The notes beneath the pieces are model-generated. The model saw only the letters and a list, made by a program, of their open reading frames with translations, made no database searches and had not been told where the DNA came from. Shown one piece after another: positions 29,936 to 39,245 of a stretch of DNA of 56,869 nt. This DNA comes from Burkholderiaceae bacterium (GTDB lineage: Bacteria > Pseudomonadota > Gammaproteobacteria > Burkholderiales > Burkholderiaceae_A), in assembly GCA_018401615.1 (NCBI GenBank), contig JAGYKN010000010.1, positions 1 to 56,869 of the forward strand, read 5' to 3'. The number at the start of each line of letters is the position of its first letter. Position 1 is the stretch's first letter. A program made the translations under genes and the position numbers.

Positions 29936-31304
29936 GTTCTGCCTCCTGAGTTGAATGTCTAAAAAAACCATCGAGGTCGTGGTCATCGCTGTCGGTGACC
30001 TCAACCGCTACAAATGACCCGATCTCCACCGACACGAGCTGCTGACTGTCGAGGGCGCGGTGAATGCGAATGACGCCGTCGATCTCTGGGGCGTCGGCTG
30101 CCGTGCGGCCGATCAGGCAGCCCTGCTCCTCATCAACATCTTCAACGATGGCCACCACCGTCTTGCCAACCCATCTCTGAAGACGCTCGGCAGAGATGTC
30201 GGACTGATGGGCCATGACCCTCTCGCGCCGCTCCTGGCGAATCTCATCGGGCAGCGGATTGCCCAATGCATTGGCGCTGGCCCCCTCCACCGGGCTGTAA
30301 GCAAAGCAGCCCACCCGATCGAGCCTGGCCTCGGTGAGAAAGTCGAGCAGGCCCTGGAACTCGGCCTCGGTCTCGCCCGGAAAGCCCGCAATAAAGGTGC
30401 TGCGAATCGTGAGGTCGGGGCAGATTCGGCGCCAGGCGGCAATCCGCTCCAGAACCTTTTCTGCCGAGGCGGGGCGTTTCATGCGCTTTAAGGTCTCTGG
30501 GTGGCCGTGCTGAAACGGAATATCGAGGTAGGGCAGGATCAGGCCATCGGCCATGAGCGGCAGGACCTCATCGACATGCGGATACGGGTAGACATAATGC
30601 AGCCGCACCCAGACCCCGAGCCGTCCGAGCTCCTTGACCAGCTCGGTCATGTGCGTTCTCACAGGCCTGCCGTCGACGAAGTCGGTTCGATGTCGCAGGT
30701 CCACGCCATAGGCGCTGGTGTCCTGCGAGATCACCAAGATCTCCTTGACACCGGATTTCACGAGGGCCTCGGCCTCGCGCATGACCTCGCCAATGGGCCG
30801 TGAGACAAGGTCTCCTCGCATCGATGGGATGATGCAAAAGCTGCATCGGTGGTTGCAGCCCTCGGAGATCTTCAGGTAGGCGTAGTGCGGGGGCGTCAGG
30901 CGCACACCCTGCTCGGGAACGAGATCGGTAAAGGGGTCGTGGGGCCTGGGCAGGTGGTGATGGATGGCCGCCATGACCTCGGCCGTGGCATGTGGCCCCG
31001 TGACCGCCAGAACCTTGGGGTGAACCGCTCGGATGAGGTCGCTGCCCCCGGGCCCTGGTTTGCTGCCAAGGCAGCCGGTGACGATGACCCTGCCGTTTTC
31101 GGCCAAGGCCTCACCAATGGCGTCTAGGCTCTCTTGGACGGCCTCATCAATAAAGCCGCAGGTATTGACCACAACCAGATCTGCCTGGTCGTAGCCTGTC
31201 GAGATGCTGTAACCCTCGGCCCGCAGTTGGGTGAGGATGCGCTCGGAATCGACCAGTGCCTTTGGGCAGCCGAGCGACACAAACCCAACAGTTGGTTCAG
31301 ACAT
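29928..31304 (-). CDS. rimO: Ribosomal protein S12 methylthiotransferase RimO
   Basis: RimO is a radical-SAM enzyme that methylthiolates Asp89 of ribosomal protein S12. From ATG 31304 it has 458 residues: the UPF0004 domain ([18 protein letters not shown] with its first Cys), the radical SAM CxxxCxxC motif in [18 protein letters not shown], and a C-terminal TRAM domain. The frame extends to 31367 upstream but that overlaps phaR. It sits 4 bp after phaR in the PHB cluster, a positional rather than functional link. Confidence 0.95.
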   Translation of the reverse strand: MSEPTVGFVSLGCPKALVDSERILTQLRAEGYSISTGYDQADLVVVNTCGFIDEAVQESLDAIGEALAENGRVIVTGCLGSKPGPGGSDLIRAVHPKVLAVTGPHATAEVMAAIHHHLPRPHDPFTDLVPEQGVRLTPPHYAYLKISEGCNHRCSFCIIPSMRGDLVSRPIGEVMREAEALVKSGVKEILVISQDTSAYGVDLRHRTDFVDGRPVRTHMTELVKELGRLGVWVRLHYVYPYPHVDEVLPLMADGLILPYLDIPFQHGHPETLKRMKRPASAEKVLERIAAWRRICPDLTIRSTFIAGFPGETEAEFQGLLDFLTEARLDRVGCFAYSPVEGASANALGNPLPDEIRQERRERVMAHQSDISAERLQRWVGKTVVAIVEDVDEEQGCLIGRTAADAPEIDGVIRIHRALDSQQLVSVEIGSFVAVEVTDSDDHDLDGFFRHSTQEAEHA

Positions 31305-31308
31305 GCGT

Positions 31309-31863
31309 TTATTGAGTGTCTTTGTCTTTTGGCGGGAACGGGAATCCAGCCAGCATGTTCTTGGCATTGGTCTGCATCTGCTCTTCCATCTGGATGAAGA
31401 CCTTCTTGCTCTGGTCGATGTAGTTCGACATCAGGTTTTGCATCACGGGGGCCTGATTGGCCATGAACTGCGTCCAGGCCTCCTGCCCTGCAGCGCCCTT
31501 GCCGCTCACAAAGGCACTCGACTGTTCCTTGAGCTTGGTCTGAATGTCGGTGAAGGCTTGGATGTTTTTCTCAAGGTAGCTGCCCATCATGCCCTGCATG
31601 GCGTTGCCATAAAAGCGGATGACATTGGCCAAGACCTGCGCCGAGAAAATCGGCGAGCCAGCAGACTCCTCGTCTAAGATGATCTGAAGCAAGATGCTCC
31701 GAGTGAGGTCTTCACCAGACTTGGCATCGACCACGGCGAAGTCCTCGTGGGAGAGGACCAACTCCTTGACATCAACCAGGGTGATGTACGTGCTGGTGCG
31801 GGTGTCGTAGAGACGCCGGTTCGGATACTTCTTAATGAGTCGTTGTGGATCTTGCTTGGCCAT
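31309..31863 (-). CDS. phaR: Polyhydroxyalkanoate synthesis repressor PhaR
   Basis: PhaR binds DNA and PHB granules and represses phasin genes until granules form. The 184-residue protein starts with the PHB/PHA accumulation regulator DNA-binding domain ([27 protein letters not shown]) followed by the granule-associated region ([38 protein letters not shown]). It is 19 bp after phaB and shares its direction, giving phaC-phaB-phaR. No phasin gene is in the window. Confidence 0.95.
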   Translation of the reverse strand: MAKQDPQRLIKKYPNRRLYDTRTSTYITLVDVKELVLSHEDFAVVDAKSGEDLTRSILLQIILDEESAGSPIFSAQVLANVIRFYGNAMQGMMGSYLEKNIQAFTDIQTKLKEQSSAFVSGKGAAGQEAWTQFMANQAPVMQNLMSNYIDQSKKVFIQMEEQMQTNAKNMLAGFPFPPKDKDTQ

Positions 31864-31882
31864 CGATGCCCTCCTTCGAGCG

Positions 31883-32620
31883 TCAGCTCATGTGCAGACC
31901 GCCATTGAGCGAGAAGTCGGCGCCAGTGGAGAATCCGCTGTCCTCAGATGCAAGCCAAGACACGATGGACCCAATCTCCTCTGGTTCGCCCAGCCGCTTG
32001 ACGGGAATGGTGCCCACAATCTTCTCGAGCACCTCTGGTTTGATGGCACGAACCATGTCGGTGCCGATGTAGCCTGGTGAGACGGTGTTGACCGTGACAC
32101 CTTTGGATGCGAGTTCCTGCGCCAGGGCCATGGTAAAGCCGTGGATACCGGCCTTGGCCGTGGAATAGTTGGTCTGGCCGAACTGGCCCTTCTGACCGTT
32201 GACGGACGAGATGTTGATGATGCGACCCCATCCCTTTGAGACCATGCCTTCAACGACTTGCTTGGTCACGTTGAAGAGGCTGGTGAGGTTGGTCTCAATC
32301 ACGGCGTCCCACTGCTCGCGAGACATCTTGATAAAGAGGCCGTCTCGGGTGATGCCGGCATTGTTGACCAGGATATCGGGGTGACCGTGCTCGGCCTTCA
32401 CCTTGTCAAAGGCGTCGACGCTAGATTGCCAGTCTCCAACATTTCCGGAAGACGCATAGAAGGTGAATCCGTCAGCCTTTTGCTCGGCCAGCCATTTCGC
32501 ATGGTCACGGTTCGGACCACAACCAGCGATGACCTTATGGCCAGCGGCGTGTAACCGACGACAGATCGACGTTCCAATGCCGCCCATGCCGCCTGTGACA
32601 TATGCAATTTTCTGAGCCAT
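31883..32620 (-). CDS. phaB: Acetoacetyl-CoA reductase PhaB
   Basis: PhaB reduces acetoacetyl-CoA to (R)-3-hydroxybutyryl-CoA with NADPH, feeding PHB synthase. It is a 245-residue short-chain dehydrogenase with the cofactor motif TGGMGGIGTSICRRL at the N-terminus, NNAGITRDGLFIKM in the middle, and the Ser-Tyr-Lys catalytic set in INISSVNGQKGQFGQTNYSTAKAG. The C-terminus LNGGLHMS is typical of PhaB. It is 40 bp downstream of phaC. Confidence 0.96.
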   Translation of the reverse strand: MAQKIAYVTGGMGGIGTSICRRLHAAGHKVIAGCGPNRDHAKWLAEQKADGFTFYASSGNVGDWQSSVDAFDKVKAEHGHPDILVNNAGITRDGLFIKMSREQWDAVIETNLTSLFNVTKQVVEGMVSKGWGRIINISSVNGQKGQFGQTNYSTAKAGIHGFTMALAQELASKGVTVNTVSPGYIGTDMVRAIKPEVLEKIVGTIPVKRLGEPEEIGSIVSWLASEDSGFSTGADFSLNGGLHMS

Positions 32621-32660
32621 CTGACGTCTCCTTTATCGTTTTTATGCAGTGATGCGGTGG

Positions 32661-34286
32661 TTACTTGCCGTGCCGAACCCTCACGTAGCGACCCGGTGCT
32701 GGCTCGATGACCTTGTACTTCGCGGATTTGCCCGCCTTTTTGGGCGCTGCCACCTGGCCTCCCTGATGCTTGCCCAGCCAGGCTGCCCAGTCAGACCACC
32801 AACTCCCGGGAACCTCCTTGGCGTGAGCCAGCCAATCGTCAGCGGTCTTGCCCAGGCCATCTGAGACCCAGTGTGAGCGTTTGTTCTTGGAGGCAGGGTT
32901 GATGCTGCCTGCCACGTGACCGCTGGCACCCAGAACAAACCGCGTCTTGGGTCCAAAGTTTGTGGCACTCGACCATGCGGCCTCCCAGGGCACGATGTGA
33001 TCTTCGCGAGCGCCCATGGCGTAGACCGGCATCTTGATCTTGCGCAGGTCGATCTTCTCGCCAGCGATTGCGACCTTGTTGGGCTTGATGAGGTTGTTCT
33101 CAAGATAAGTGTTGCGAAGGTACCAGGTGAAAAATGGTCCCGGCAGATTGGTGCTGTCTGAGTTCCAATAGAGGATGTCAAACGGAGGTGGGTTCTCGCC
33201 TTTGAGGTAGTTCTTCACCACGTAGTTCCAGACCAAATCGTTGGGGCGCAGAAACGAGAAGGTGGTGGCCAACTCCTGGCCGGGCAGGATGCCACCCTTG
33301 CCAATCGATGCCTCCCGAGAGGACACGTGATCCTCGTTAATAAAGATGTCGAGCACCCCTGAGTTGGCAAAGTCGACCAGGGTTGTCATGAGCGTGAGCG
33401 AGTGGACGGGGCTCTGGCCGCGAGCCGCCAAGACGGCCAGGGCCGTGACTGTCATGGTGCCGCCCACACAAAAGCCCAGCACATTGAGGTCGTCGCTGCC
33501 AGCGATTTCATTGGCGGCCTCAATGGCCTTGAGGATCCCGGACTCAACATAGTCATCCCAACGCAACTTGCCCTGCTCCTGGCCAGGGTTGCGCCAGGAG
33601 ATGAGAAAGACCGTGTTGCCCTGATCCACCGCGAACTTCACAAGGGAGCTCTCGGGTTGGAGATCCATGATGTAGAACTTATTGATCGAGGGTGGCACCA
33701 GAAGCAGTGGCCGGCTGCCAACCTTTGGCGTGCTCGGCGCATATTGAATGAGCTGAAAGACGTCGTTTTCAAAGACAACCGAGCCCGGGGTGGTGGCAAG
33801 GTTCTTGCCAAGCTCGAATACTGACTCGTCGGTCTGAGAGATGCGGCCCTGGTTCATGTCCCGAATGAGGTGCTCAATGCCTGCGCGCAGGCTCTCGCCC
33901 TTGGTGTCGAGCATCTTTTGTTGGGCCTCTGGGTTGGTGGCCAGGTAGTTGGCCGGTGAGGTGGCATCGACCCACTGCTGGACCGCGAATTTGAGTTTTT
34001 GCTGGGCCTTTGGCTCCATGTCAAGTGCGTCTGTCATGGCCACCATGGCCTCTGAATTGAGCAAATAGAGCGCTGCCATGGTGGAAAAAGGCGGGTGGTT
34101 GAGCCAGGCAGGTGCTGCAAAACGACGATCGCCAGATGTCCGCTTGGTGGCCTCCTCAGGGGAGGTCATCAGGGCAGACAGGCGCTGGAAGTAGTCTGTC
34201 TGGATGGCTTGGAGCCGATCGTTGGTGGGCTTGGTGGTGGGCTTGGTGGTGGGCTTGGTGGTGGGCTTGGTGGTGGGTTCGTTCAT
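32661..34286 (-). CDS. phaC: Class I poly(3-hydroxyalkanoate) synthase PhaC
   Basis: PhaC polymerises (R)-3-hydroxyacyl-CoA into PHA at the granule surface. From ATG 34286 it has 541 residues; the frame runs on to 34499 but that overlaps pgeF. The lipase-like box GFCVGGT holds the nucleophile Cys273, with catalytic Asp and His in the C-terminal part (AREDHIVPW and GASGHVAGSINP). SWRNPGQEQGKLRWDDYV is a conserved synthase block. The first 22 residues contain four PTTK repeats, which I do not know from other PhaC proteins. AGGAGAG lies 6 bp before the ATG. Confidence 0.96.
   Translation of the reverse strand: MNEPTTKPTTKPTTKPTTKPTNDRLQAIQTDYFQRLSALMTSPEEATKRTSGDRRFAAPAWLNHPPFSTMAALYLLNSEAMVAMTDALDMEPKAQQKLKFAVQQWVDATSPANYLATNPEAQQKMLDTKGESLRAGIEHLIRDMNQGRISQTDESVFELGKNLATTPGSVVFENDVFQLIQYAPSTPKVGSRPLLLVPPSINKFYIMDLQPESSLVKFAVDQGNTVFLISWRNPGQEQGKLRWDDYVESGILKAIEAANEIAGSDDLNVLGFCVGGTMTVTALAVLAARGQSPVHSLTLMTTLVDFANSGVLDIFINEDHVSSREASIGKGGILPGQELATTFSFLRPNDLVWNYVVKNYLKGENPPPFDILYWNSDSTNLPGPFFTWYLRNTYLENNLIKPNKVAIAGEKIDLRKIKMPVYAMGAREDHIVPWEAAWSSATNFGPKTRFVLGASGHVAGSINPASKNKRSHWVSDGLGKTADDWLAHAKEVPGSWWSDWAAWLGKHQGGQVAAPKKAGKSAKYKVIEPAPGRYVRVRHGK
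34225..34275 (-). repeat. 12-bp tandem repeat in the start of phaC
   Basis: A 12-bp unit (GGTGGGCTTGGT on the plus strand) repeats a little over four times with no mismatches in the core; period is seen from C at 34230, 34242, 34254 and 34266. It encodes PTTK four times at residues 4-19. Because 12 is a multiple of 3, copy-number change would keep the reading frame. Confidence 0.85.
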
Positions 34287-34386
34287 GCGGACTGCACTCT
34301 CCTGATGATGGTGATGACCTCTGGGTGGTGACGAACAGCGCCCTCTAACACCCTCAAATCCATTGTGCGCGGCGATGCGGCAAAAA

Positions 34387-35178
34387 TCAAATGCTGGTGC
34401 ACCAAATTGCCGCAGCAAATCGGCCGCAGCGGCCCTCGCGCCTGAATGAGAAGAATGTCTCGGCATTGGAGGCAGTGCAGCGAGAATCGCCGACAACATC
34501 GATCAGAACCCGGCCATCTTGTGCGTCCGCCCACCTGGCGATGCGATCCTTGGCAAGGCCGTGCAGGTCGGCAAACCAATGCCCTGGTCGGCCGCGCTCA
34601 AAGCGGGACGGGTCGTGCGCAAAGGCAGCGAGCACCTCCGGTCCAACTTCAAAGTGATGGGGACCAATGGCCGGGCCAAGCCAGAGCCTAAAGTGTTCTT
34701 GGCGGCGCCCGATGTGCTCTTGGTCTTTGGGGGCGGCGCTTGCTGTTCGCGCTGCCTGAGCTGCCTGAGCTGCCTGCGTCATGTGGCTCAGAAGCCCCTC
34801 GATCACCCCACCGGCGAGTCCTCTCCAGCCCGCATGGGCGGCACCAACCAGGGCCTGGTGACCGTGGCTCACCAAGACCGGAATGCAGTCTGCCGTCATG
34901 ATGGTGCAGGCCACGGCGGGCCGTCTCGTCCAGACTGCGTCGCAGGCCAGAGACCCAGCCGACTCATTGCCCTGTAATTCGACAACGCGGGTGCCATGGA
35001 CCTGTTGCAGCCAGACGGGCTGTGCCCCAATGGCTGCTGCAAATTGCTCCCGATGGGCCGCCACGCGCATTGGGTCATCGCCGACATGGTCGCCAAGGTT
35101 AAAGCCGTAGAGTGGCCCGCCCCTTAGACTCAGGGCCGCCCCAACATGGGGCGGAAAGCCAGGGATGTCCTCAATCAT
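34387..35178 (-). CDS. pgeF: Peptidoglycan editing factor PgeF (YfiH, laccase-domain family)
   Basis: YfiH/PgeF proteins (DUF152) remove misincorporated amino acids from peptidoglycan precursors, and some members were described as polyphenol oxidases. TADCIPVL, HAGWRGLAGG and the C-terminal FFSFRREGRCGR are the metal-site landmarks. The ATG at 35178 overlaps the rluD stop by 8 bp and gives 263 residues, a tidy coupled start; an in-frame ATG at 35214 lies further inside rluD. The rluD-pgeF order is widely conserved. Confidence 0.93.
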   Translation of the reverse strand: MIEDIPGFPPHVGAALSLRGGPLYGFNLGDHVGDDPMRVAAHREQFAAAIGAQPVWLQQVHGTRVVELQGNESAGSLACDAVWTRRPAVACTIMTADCIPVLVSHGHQALVGAAHAGWRGLAGGVIEGLLSHMTQAAQAAQAARTASAAPKDQEHIGRRQEHFRLWLGPAIGPHHFEVGPEVLAAFAHDPSRFERGRPGHWFADLHGLAKDRIARWADAQDGRVLIDVVGDSRCTASNAETFFSFRREGRCGRFAAAIWCTSI

Positions 35179-36217
35179 GGGCAAGCCGATCTGGGCTGAT
35201 GCCGGCGGCGGCAACTGCTGCTTGAAAATCTGGGGGTGGTGGGGCTTTCTGAGTCAGGGCGACTTTGCTGCGGGGATGATCAAACTCAAGAAGGGTGGCG
35301 TGAAGGGCCTGGCGGGACAAGCCTGCTGGGGCTGGTCCACGGGGTGCGCCCTGATGATAGGTCTGGTCGCCCACAATCGGCATGCCAATAGACTGCAGGT
35401 GCACCCTAATTTGATGGGTTCGCCCTGTCTCAAGCCGACACTCTAAAAGCGTGATCGGTCTGCCCGAAAGATTGCCCAAGCCAAGGGCCTCAAAGTGCGT
35501 CACCGCGGTCTTGCCATGATGCTCGGCCATCACCGCCATGCGCTGGCGATCCGTGGGGTCTCGCCCGATGTTGGCAGCAACAGACCTTGATCCCTCGAGC
35601 CTGCCCCATGCCAGGGCGAGGTAGATTCGCCGCACGGTCCTTGCCTGGAGCTGGCGGACGAGTTCCGTCTGGGCTTGGAGCGTCTTTGCAACGGCCATCA
35701 GGCCAGTGGTGTCTCGATCGAGCCGATGGACAATTCCTGCCCTAGGAACGTGTCGCAGGGCGGGGCAATAAAAGAGCAGGCCATTGAGCAGCGTGCCGCA
35801 TGGGTGGCCAGCCGCTGGGTGCACAACCAGTCCGGCTGGCTTGTCGATGACCAGTACATCGTCGTCTTCAAAGCAGATTGTCAGCGGGAGGGCCTCAGCG
35901 ATCCACTCGCCCTGGGGGTCTGCTGCCGGGGGGCAGACCTCGATCTTGTCGTTGAGCCGCAGCAGCCGGCTCGGTCGAACGACCTGCCCATTGACCAGAA
36001 CCGCGCCCTCCTCGATCCACCTCTGAAGTCGTGCTCGGGAGTGCTCGGTTAGCCAGTCCGAGAGGCACCGATCCAGGCGCTGACCGACCTGGTCTGGGCC
36101 AACGTCTGCCCGCAGGGGGCTGATATCATCAGTGATCTCTTCTTCGATGTCGGTCGGCTCGTCCGACGCTGATAAATCATGTGGATCCAACAGGACCGTT
36201 CTCCAGACCATTCGCAA
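35171..36217 (-). CDS. rluD: 23S rRNA pseudouridine synthase RluD
   Basis: RluD makes pseudouridines in helix 69 of 23S rRNA. It has an N-terminal S4 RNA-binding domain (QRLDRCLSDWLTEHSRARLQRWIEEGAVLVNG) and the RluA-family catalytic core with the active Asp in HRLDRDTTGLMAVAK, followed by LLECRLETGRTHQIRVHLQ. At 348 residues it carries a short acidic N-terminal tail. Its start region overlaps the divergent bamD ATG by 39 bp if both longest starts are used; the rluD/bamD divergent pair is conserved in proteobacteria. Confidence 0.95.
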   Translation of the reverse strand: MRMVWRTVLLDPHDLSASDEPTDIEEEITDDISPLRADVGPDQVGQRLDRCLSDWLTEHSRARLQRWIEEGAVLVNGQVVRPSRLLRLNDKIEVCPPAADPQGEWIAEALPLTICFEDDDVLVIDKPAGLVVHPAAGHPCGTLLNGLLFYCPALRHVPRAGIVHRLDRDTTGLMAVAKTLQAQTELVRQLQARTVRRIYLALAWGRLEGSRSVAANIGRDPTDRQRMAVMAEHHGKTAVTHFEALGLGNLSGRPITLLECRLETGRTHQIRVHLQSIGMPIVGDQTYHQGAPRGPAPAGLSRQALHATLLEFDHPRSKVALTQKAPPPPDFQAAVAAAGISPDRLAHD

Positions 36218-37108
36218 GATGCTCGCCCACGGCGTGGGCTAGATGCTCTGCTGCGCAAGATTCGCAATCTATCACTCGTTTTTGCAGCCGTCTTGATGAC
36301 TGGCTGCGCAGCCGACATGGCCGCCCGCGATGAGACCATCAACTGGACGGCAGATCGCCTCTATTCGGAAGCCAAAGACGAGATGTCATCTGGCAACTGG
36401 GCGCAGGCCATCACGCTTCTTCAGAAGCTTGAGTCGCGTTTCCCATTTGGGCGGTATGCCCAACAGGCGCAAATCGACACAGCCTTTGCGCATTGGAAAG
36501 ACAACGAACTTGGGCTGGCACTGGCCGCGGTTGATCGCTTCTTGAGGCTCTACCCGAACCACGAGGCAGTCGACTATGTGCTCTACCTCAAGGGCCTCAT
36601 CAACTTTAACGACCGGGCCACCCTCTTTACGTCTGTGAGCGGCGAGGACATGGCGGAGCGAGACCCAAAGGCGGCTCGTGAGGCCTTTGACACATTCAAA
36701 GAACTCGTCGAGCGATTCCCCACGAGCAAGTACGCCGAGGATGCGGGTGCTCGATCGCGGTTCTTGGTCAATGTTTTGGCGCAAAACGATGTCCATGTGG
36801 CCCGTTACTACCTGCGTCGCGGGGCAAACCTTGCCGCGGTCAATCGGGCCCAGACCGTTGTCAAACAGTACCAAGATGCCCCGGCGGTCGAAGAGGCCCT
36901 CGCCCAGATGGTGCTTGGCTATCAATCGCTTGGCCTGGATCAGCTCAGCCAAGATGCCAGGCGCGTCTTGGAGGCCAACTACCCCGGCAGCGCCTATCTG
37001 AAGGAGCCCTACGATCCCAAGAAACGCGGTGGCGTCGACTCCCGTGAGGATTCAGCCGGCGTTTGGTCCCGCCTTAAGATCTGGGAAAAACGCCCGAGCC
37101 TCTTCTAG
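36179..37108 (+). CDS. bamD: Outer membrane lipoprotein assembly factor BamD
   Basis: BamD is the essential lipoprotein of the BAM complex. The lipobox LMTGC with lipidated Cys43 is preceded by a hydrophobic stretch (LSLVFAAVL). TPR-like repeats follow (AKDEMSSGNWAQAITLLQKLESRFPFGRYAQQAQIDTAFAHW). From ATG 36179 the n-region is about 30 residues, long for a lipoprotein; a non-ATG start nearer LLRKIRN is possible. Its last 57 bp overlap the convergent helicase gene. bamA at the left edge belongs to the same machine. Confidence 0.95.
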   Translation: MWIQQDRSPDHSQDARPRRGLDALLRKIRNLSLVFAAVLMTGCAADMAARDETINWTADRLYSEAKDEMSSGNWAQAITLLQKLESRFPFGRYAQQAQIDTAFAHWKDNELGLALAAVDRFLRLYPNHEAVDYVLYLKGLINFNDRATLFTSVSGEDMAERDPKAAREAFDTFKELVERFPTSKYAEDAGARSRFLVNVLAQNDVHVARYYLRRGANLAAVNRAQTVVKQYQDAPAVEEALAQMVLGYQSLGLDQLSQDARRVLEANYPGSAYLKEPYDPKKRGGVDSREDSAGVWSRLKIWEKRPSLF

Positions 37109-39025
37109 GAGCCTCGATCGTCGAAAGTCGGGCAGGCTCTTGAGCATCTGCCGCCCGTAGGCCGTCTCTGCGAGTCGACGGTCCCCCACAACCAACACAC
37201 CCCTGTCTTTTTCCGCTCGAATGAGTCGACCGGCGCCCTGTTTGAGGGCAAGTGTTGCCTCCGGCAGTTGGATCTCTCGAAAGGGGTCCCCACCTCGCTC
37301 TCGGATGCGGGCCATTCGAGCCTCCAGGATGGGATCGTCCGGTGAGGCAAAGGGCAGCTTGTCGATGATGACCATCGAGAGCGCGCTGCCGGGAACATCG
37401 ACGCCCTCCCAGAAGCTGGCGCTGCCCACCAGAATGCCTCGGCCATCGCCCCGAAACTGCTCGAGAAGACTGTCGCGACCGGCATCGCCTTGGATGAACA
37501 TCGAGCGCTTTAGGAGACCCTGGCGCGTCCATTGGGCAAGCCGCTCCTTGGCCATCTCAACTGCACGAAGGCTTGTGCAGAGCAGAAAGACCCCACCCGG
37601 GACCTCACTGATGAGGGCAGCTAGCCCTGGATACGACAAGAGTTGTTGCATGAAGTCCGATGCCTTTGGGTCCGGCAATCCCTGCGGCACGATCAGCAGG
37701 CCTTGGTCTTGATACTGAAACGGGCTCGGCAGTTGAAGAGACTGTGCGGCTGTGATGCCCAGTCGCTTGGAGAAGTAATGAAAATCGGAGACCGCCAGCG
37801 TGGCAGACACAAAGACCCACCGGCGCGTTGAAGGCTCTGCAATCTGGGGGCCCAGGAGGTCAGCAATCTCGATGGGCGCCCAATGCAGGCTGATGCCCTG
37901 CCTGGAGCAATCGATCCAGTGAACGCCATCAACAGCCGAGTCGGCAGGCGCCTCGGGAAGGGCCTGATCGAGGCGCTGCAGCACCAAGGCAGAGCGATCC
38001 GAGAGGCGCTCGAGCTCTGCGTGTCGAGGCGCATTCTCCTGCTGGGCAGCACGCAGCGAGGTCATGGCGGCTCGAAGGCCATCGATGGCCGCATCCAATG
38101 CCGATCGGTCGGCTGCTGAGAGGTCTGTCCATCGGCGCCTATTTGACGACTGCTGGGTCGGCAGACTTGATCGAAGGTTAAGGACAGCCAGCTCCAGGGC
38201 GCCACAGAGTCCGGCCCAATCCGCACCGTCTCGGGCGTGGGCGAGCCCAGCTGCCAGGCTCTCGCGGCAGAGGGTCGAGAGGCCATGTGAGGAGACCACG
38301 ACGCCGAAGAATTGCGTTGCGATGTCGGGGAGTGCATGGGCCTCATCGATGATCATGAGATCTGCGCTGGGCAGAAGATCCCCCCCACCCTGTTGACGAA
38401 GGGCCATGTCGGCACAGAGCAGGTGATGGTTGACCACCACCAGATCAGACTGCGCTGCCCGTTCCCGAGCCTTGATGACATGGCACTCACCGATGCGAGG
38501 GCAGTTCTGGCCCAGGCAGTTCTCGGTGGTGGATGTCACCATTGGCCAGATTGGGGCGCCCTCTGCAATGCCCTCGCATGCTGCGATGTCCCCGTCGACG
38601 GTGACGCCCGCGAAATGCTCGATTCGTCGCAGGGCCTCTGCATCCTTGGGGTTGGCCAAGCGTGCGTCTGATTGCGCCAGATCGATTCGATGCAGGCAGA
38701 TGTAATTTGAGCGACCCTTGAGGCGAGAGACTTGAAGGTCTGCCTTTAGGAGTTGGCGAAGCCTCGGAATGTCGCGATTAAAGAGTTGGTCCTGGAGGGA
38801 CCGTGTGGCAGTGGAGATGAGGGTTCGCCGACCAGACTGCACTGCAGGCACGAGGTAGGCAAAGGTCTTGCCGATACCGGTGCCTGCCTCGGCCAGGAGG
38901 GGTGCTGCCCCGAGGATGGCCGCCTCAATGGCCTCGGCCAGGGCGATCTGACCGTCTCGGGGCCGGTAGTCGACCAAGCCACTGGCAAGCGGACCTTGCG
39001 GCCCGAGGGTTTCCCTGGCAGACAC
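37052..39025 (-). CDS. DinG/YoaA-type ATP-dependent DNA helicase
   Basis: This 657-residue superfamily 2 helicase of the XPD/DinG group likely acts in DNA repair. Walker A is LLAEAGTGIGKTFAYL (about residues 44-57), and DEAH is in MIIDEAHALPD. Four Cys in NYICLHR, IAACEGI, NCLGQNC and GECHVI are positioned to ligate a 4Fe-4S cluster. The C-terminal helicase block includes LLVGSASFWEGVDVPG and QGAGRLIRAEKDRGVLVVGDRR. The length and lack of an exonuclease domain fit YoaA better than staphylococcal DinG. The 3' end overlaps bamD by 57 bp. Confidence 0.93.
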   Translation of the reverse strand: MSARETLGPQGPLASGLVDYRPRDGQIALAEAIEAAILGAAPLLAEAGTGIGKTFAYLVPAVQSGRRTLISTATRSLQDQLFNRDIPRLRQLLKADLQVSRLKGRSNYICLHRIDLAQSDARLANPKDAEALRRIEHFAGVTVDGDIAACEGIAEGAPIWPMVTSTTENCLGQNCPRIGECHVIKARERAAQSDLVVVNHHLLCADMALRQQGGGDLLPSADLMIIDEAHALPDIATQFFGVVVSSHGLSTLCRESLAAGLAHARDGADWAGLCGALELAVLNLRSSLPTQQSSNRRRWTDLSAADRSALDAAIDGLRAAMTSLRAAQQENAPRHAELERLSDRSALVLQRLDQALPEAPADSAVDGVHWIDCSRQGISLHWAPIEIADLLGPQIAEPSTRRWVFVSATLAVSDFHYFSKRLGITAAQSLQLPSPFQYQDQGLLIVPQGLPDPKASDFMQQLLSYPGLAALISEVPGGVFLLCTSLRAVEMAKERLAQWTRQGLLKRSMFIQGDAGRDSLLEQFRGDGRGILVGSASFWEGVDVPGSALSMVIIDKLPFASPDDPILEARMARIRERGGDPFREIQLPEATLALKQGAGRLIRAEKDRGVLVVGDRRLAETAYGRQMLKSLPDFRRSRLLEEARAFFPDLKAGPNAG

Positions 39026-39034
39026 GCAGCGTGG

Positions 39035-39241
39035 CTAGGCGGGTTCGTTGGGACGCAACTGCTCAGTGAGCTGATTGAGTCGGTCTTTCAGGACGAGCTT
39101 GCGCTTTTTCAATCGCCGCAGGGCAAGTTCGTCGGTGGTTGGGCCCTGGTCAAGGGTCTCTATGAGGTGATCGAGTTCTCGATGCTCGGCCTCAAGTTCG
39201 AGCAGTTGCATCTGAAGGGTTCGAATATCGGTGAGCGGCAT
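39035..39241 (-). CDS. YdcH/DUF465 family small coiled-coil protein
   Basis: This 68-residue protein begins MPLTDIRTLQMQLLELEAEHRELDHLIETL and ends in a Lys/Arg-rich helix (RRLKKRKLVLKDRLNQL), the DUF465 pattern of a short helical hairpin. The function of the family is unknown. The frame stays open upstream to 39541, but that sequence belongs to another gene; the ATG at 39241 is 4 bp after that gene's stop. It lies 9 bp upstream of the helicase gene. Confidence 0.85.
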   Translation of the reverse strand: MPLTDIRTLQMQLLELEAEHRELDHLIETLDQGPTTDELALRRLKKRKLVLKDRLNQLTEQLRPNEPA

Positions 39242-39245
39242 TGTG

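Noticed and set aside
29433-29954. A 173-residue plus-strand frame opposite the thiolase
   Set aside because: It is antisense to a conserved thiolase and contains no recognisable domain.
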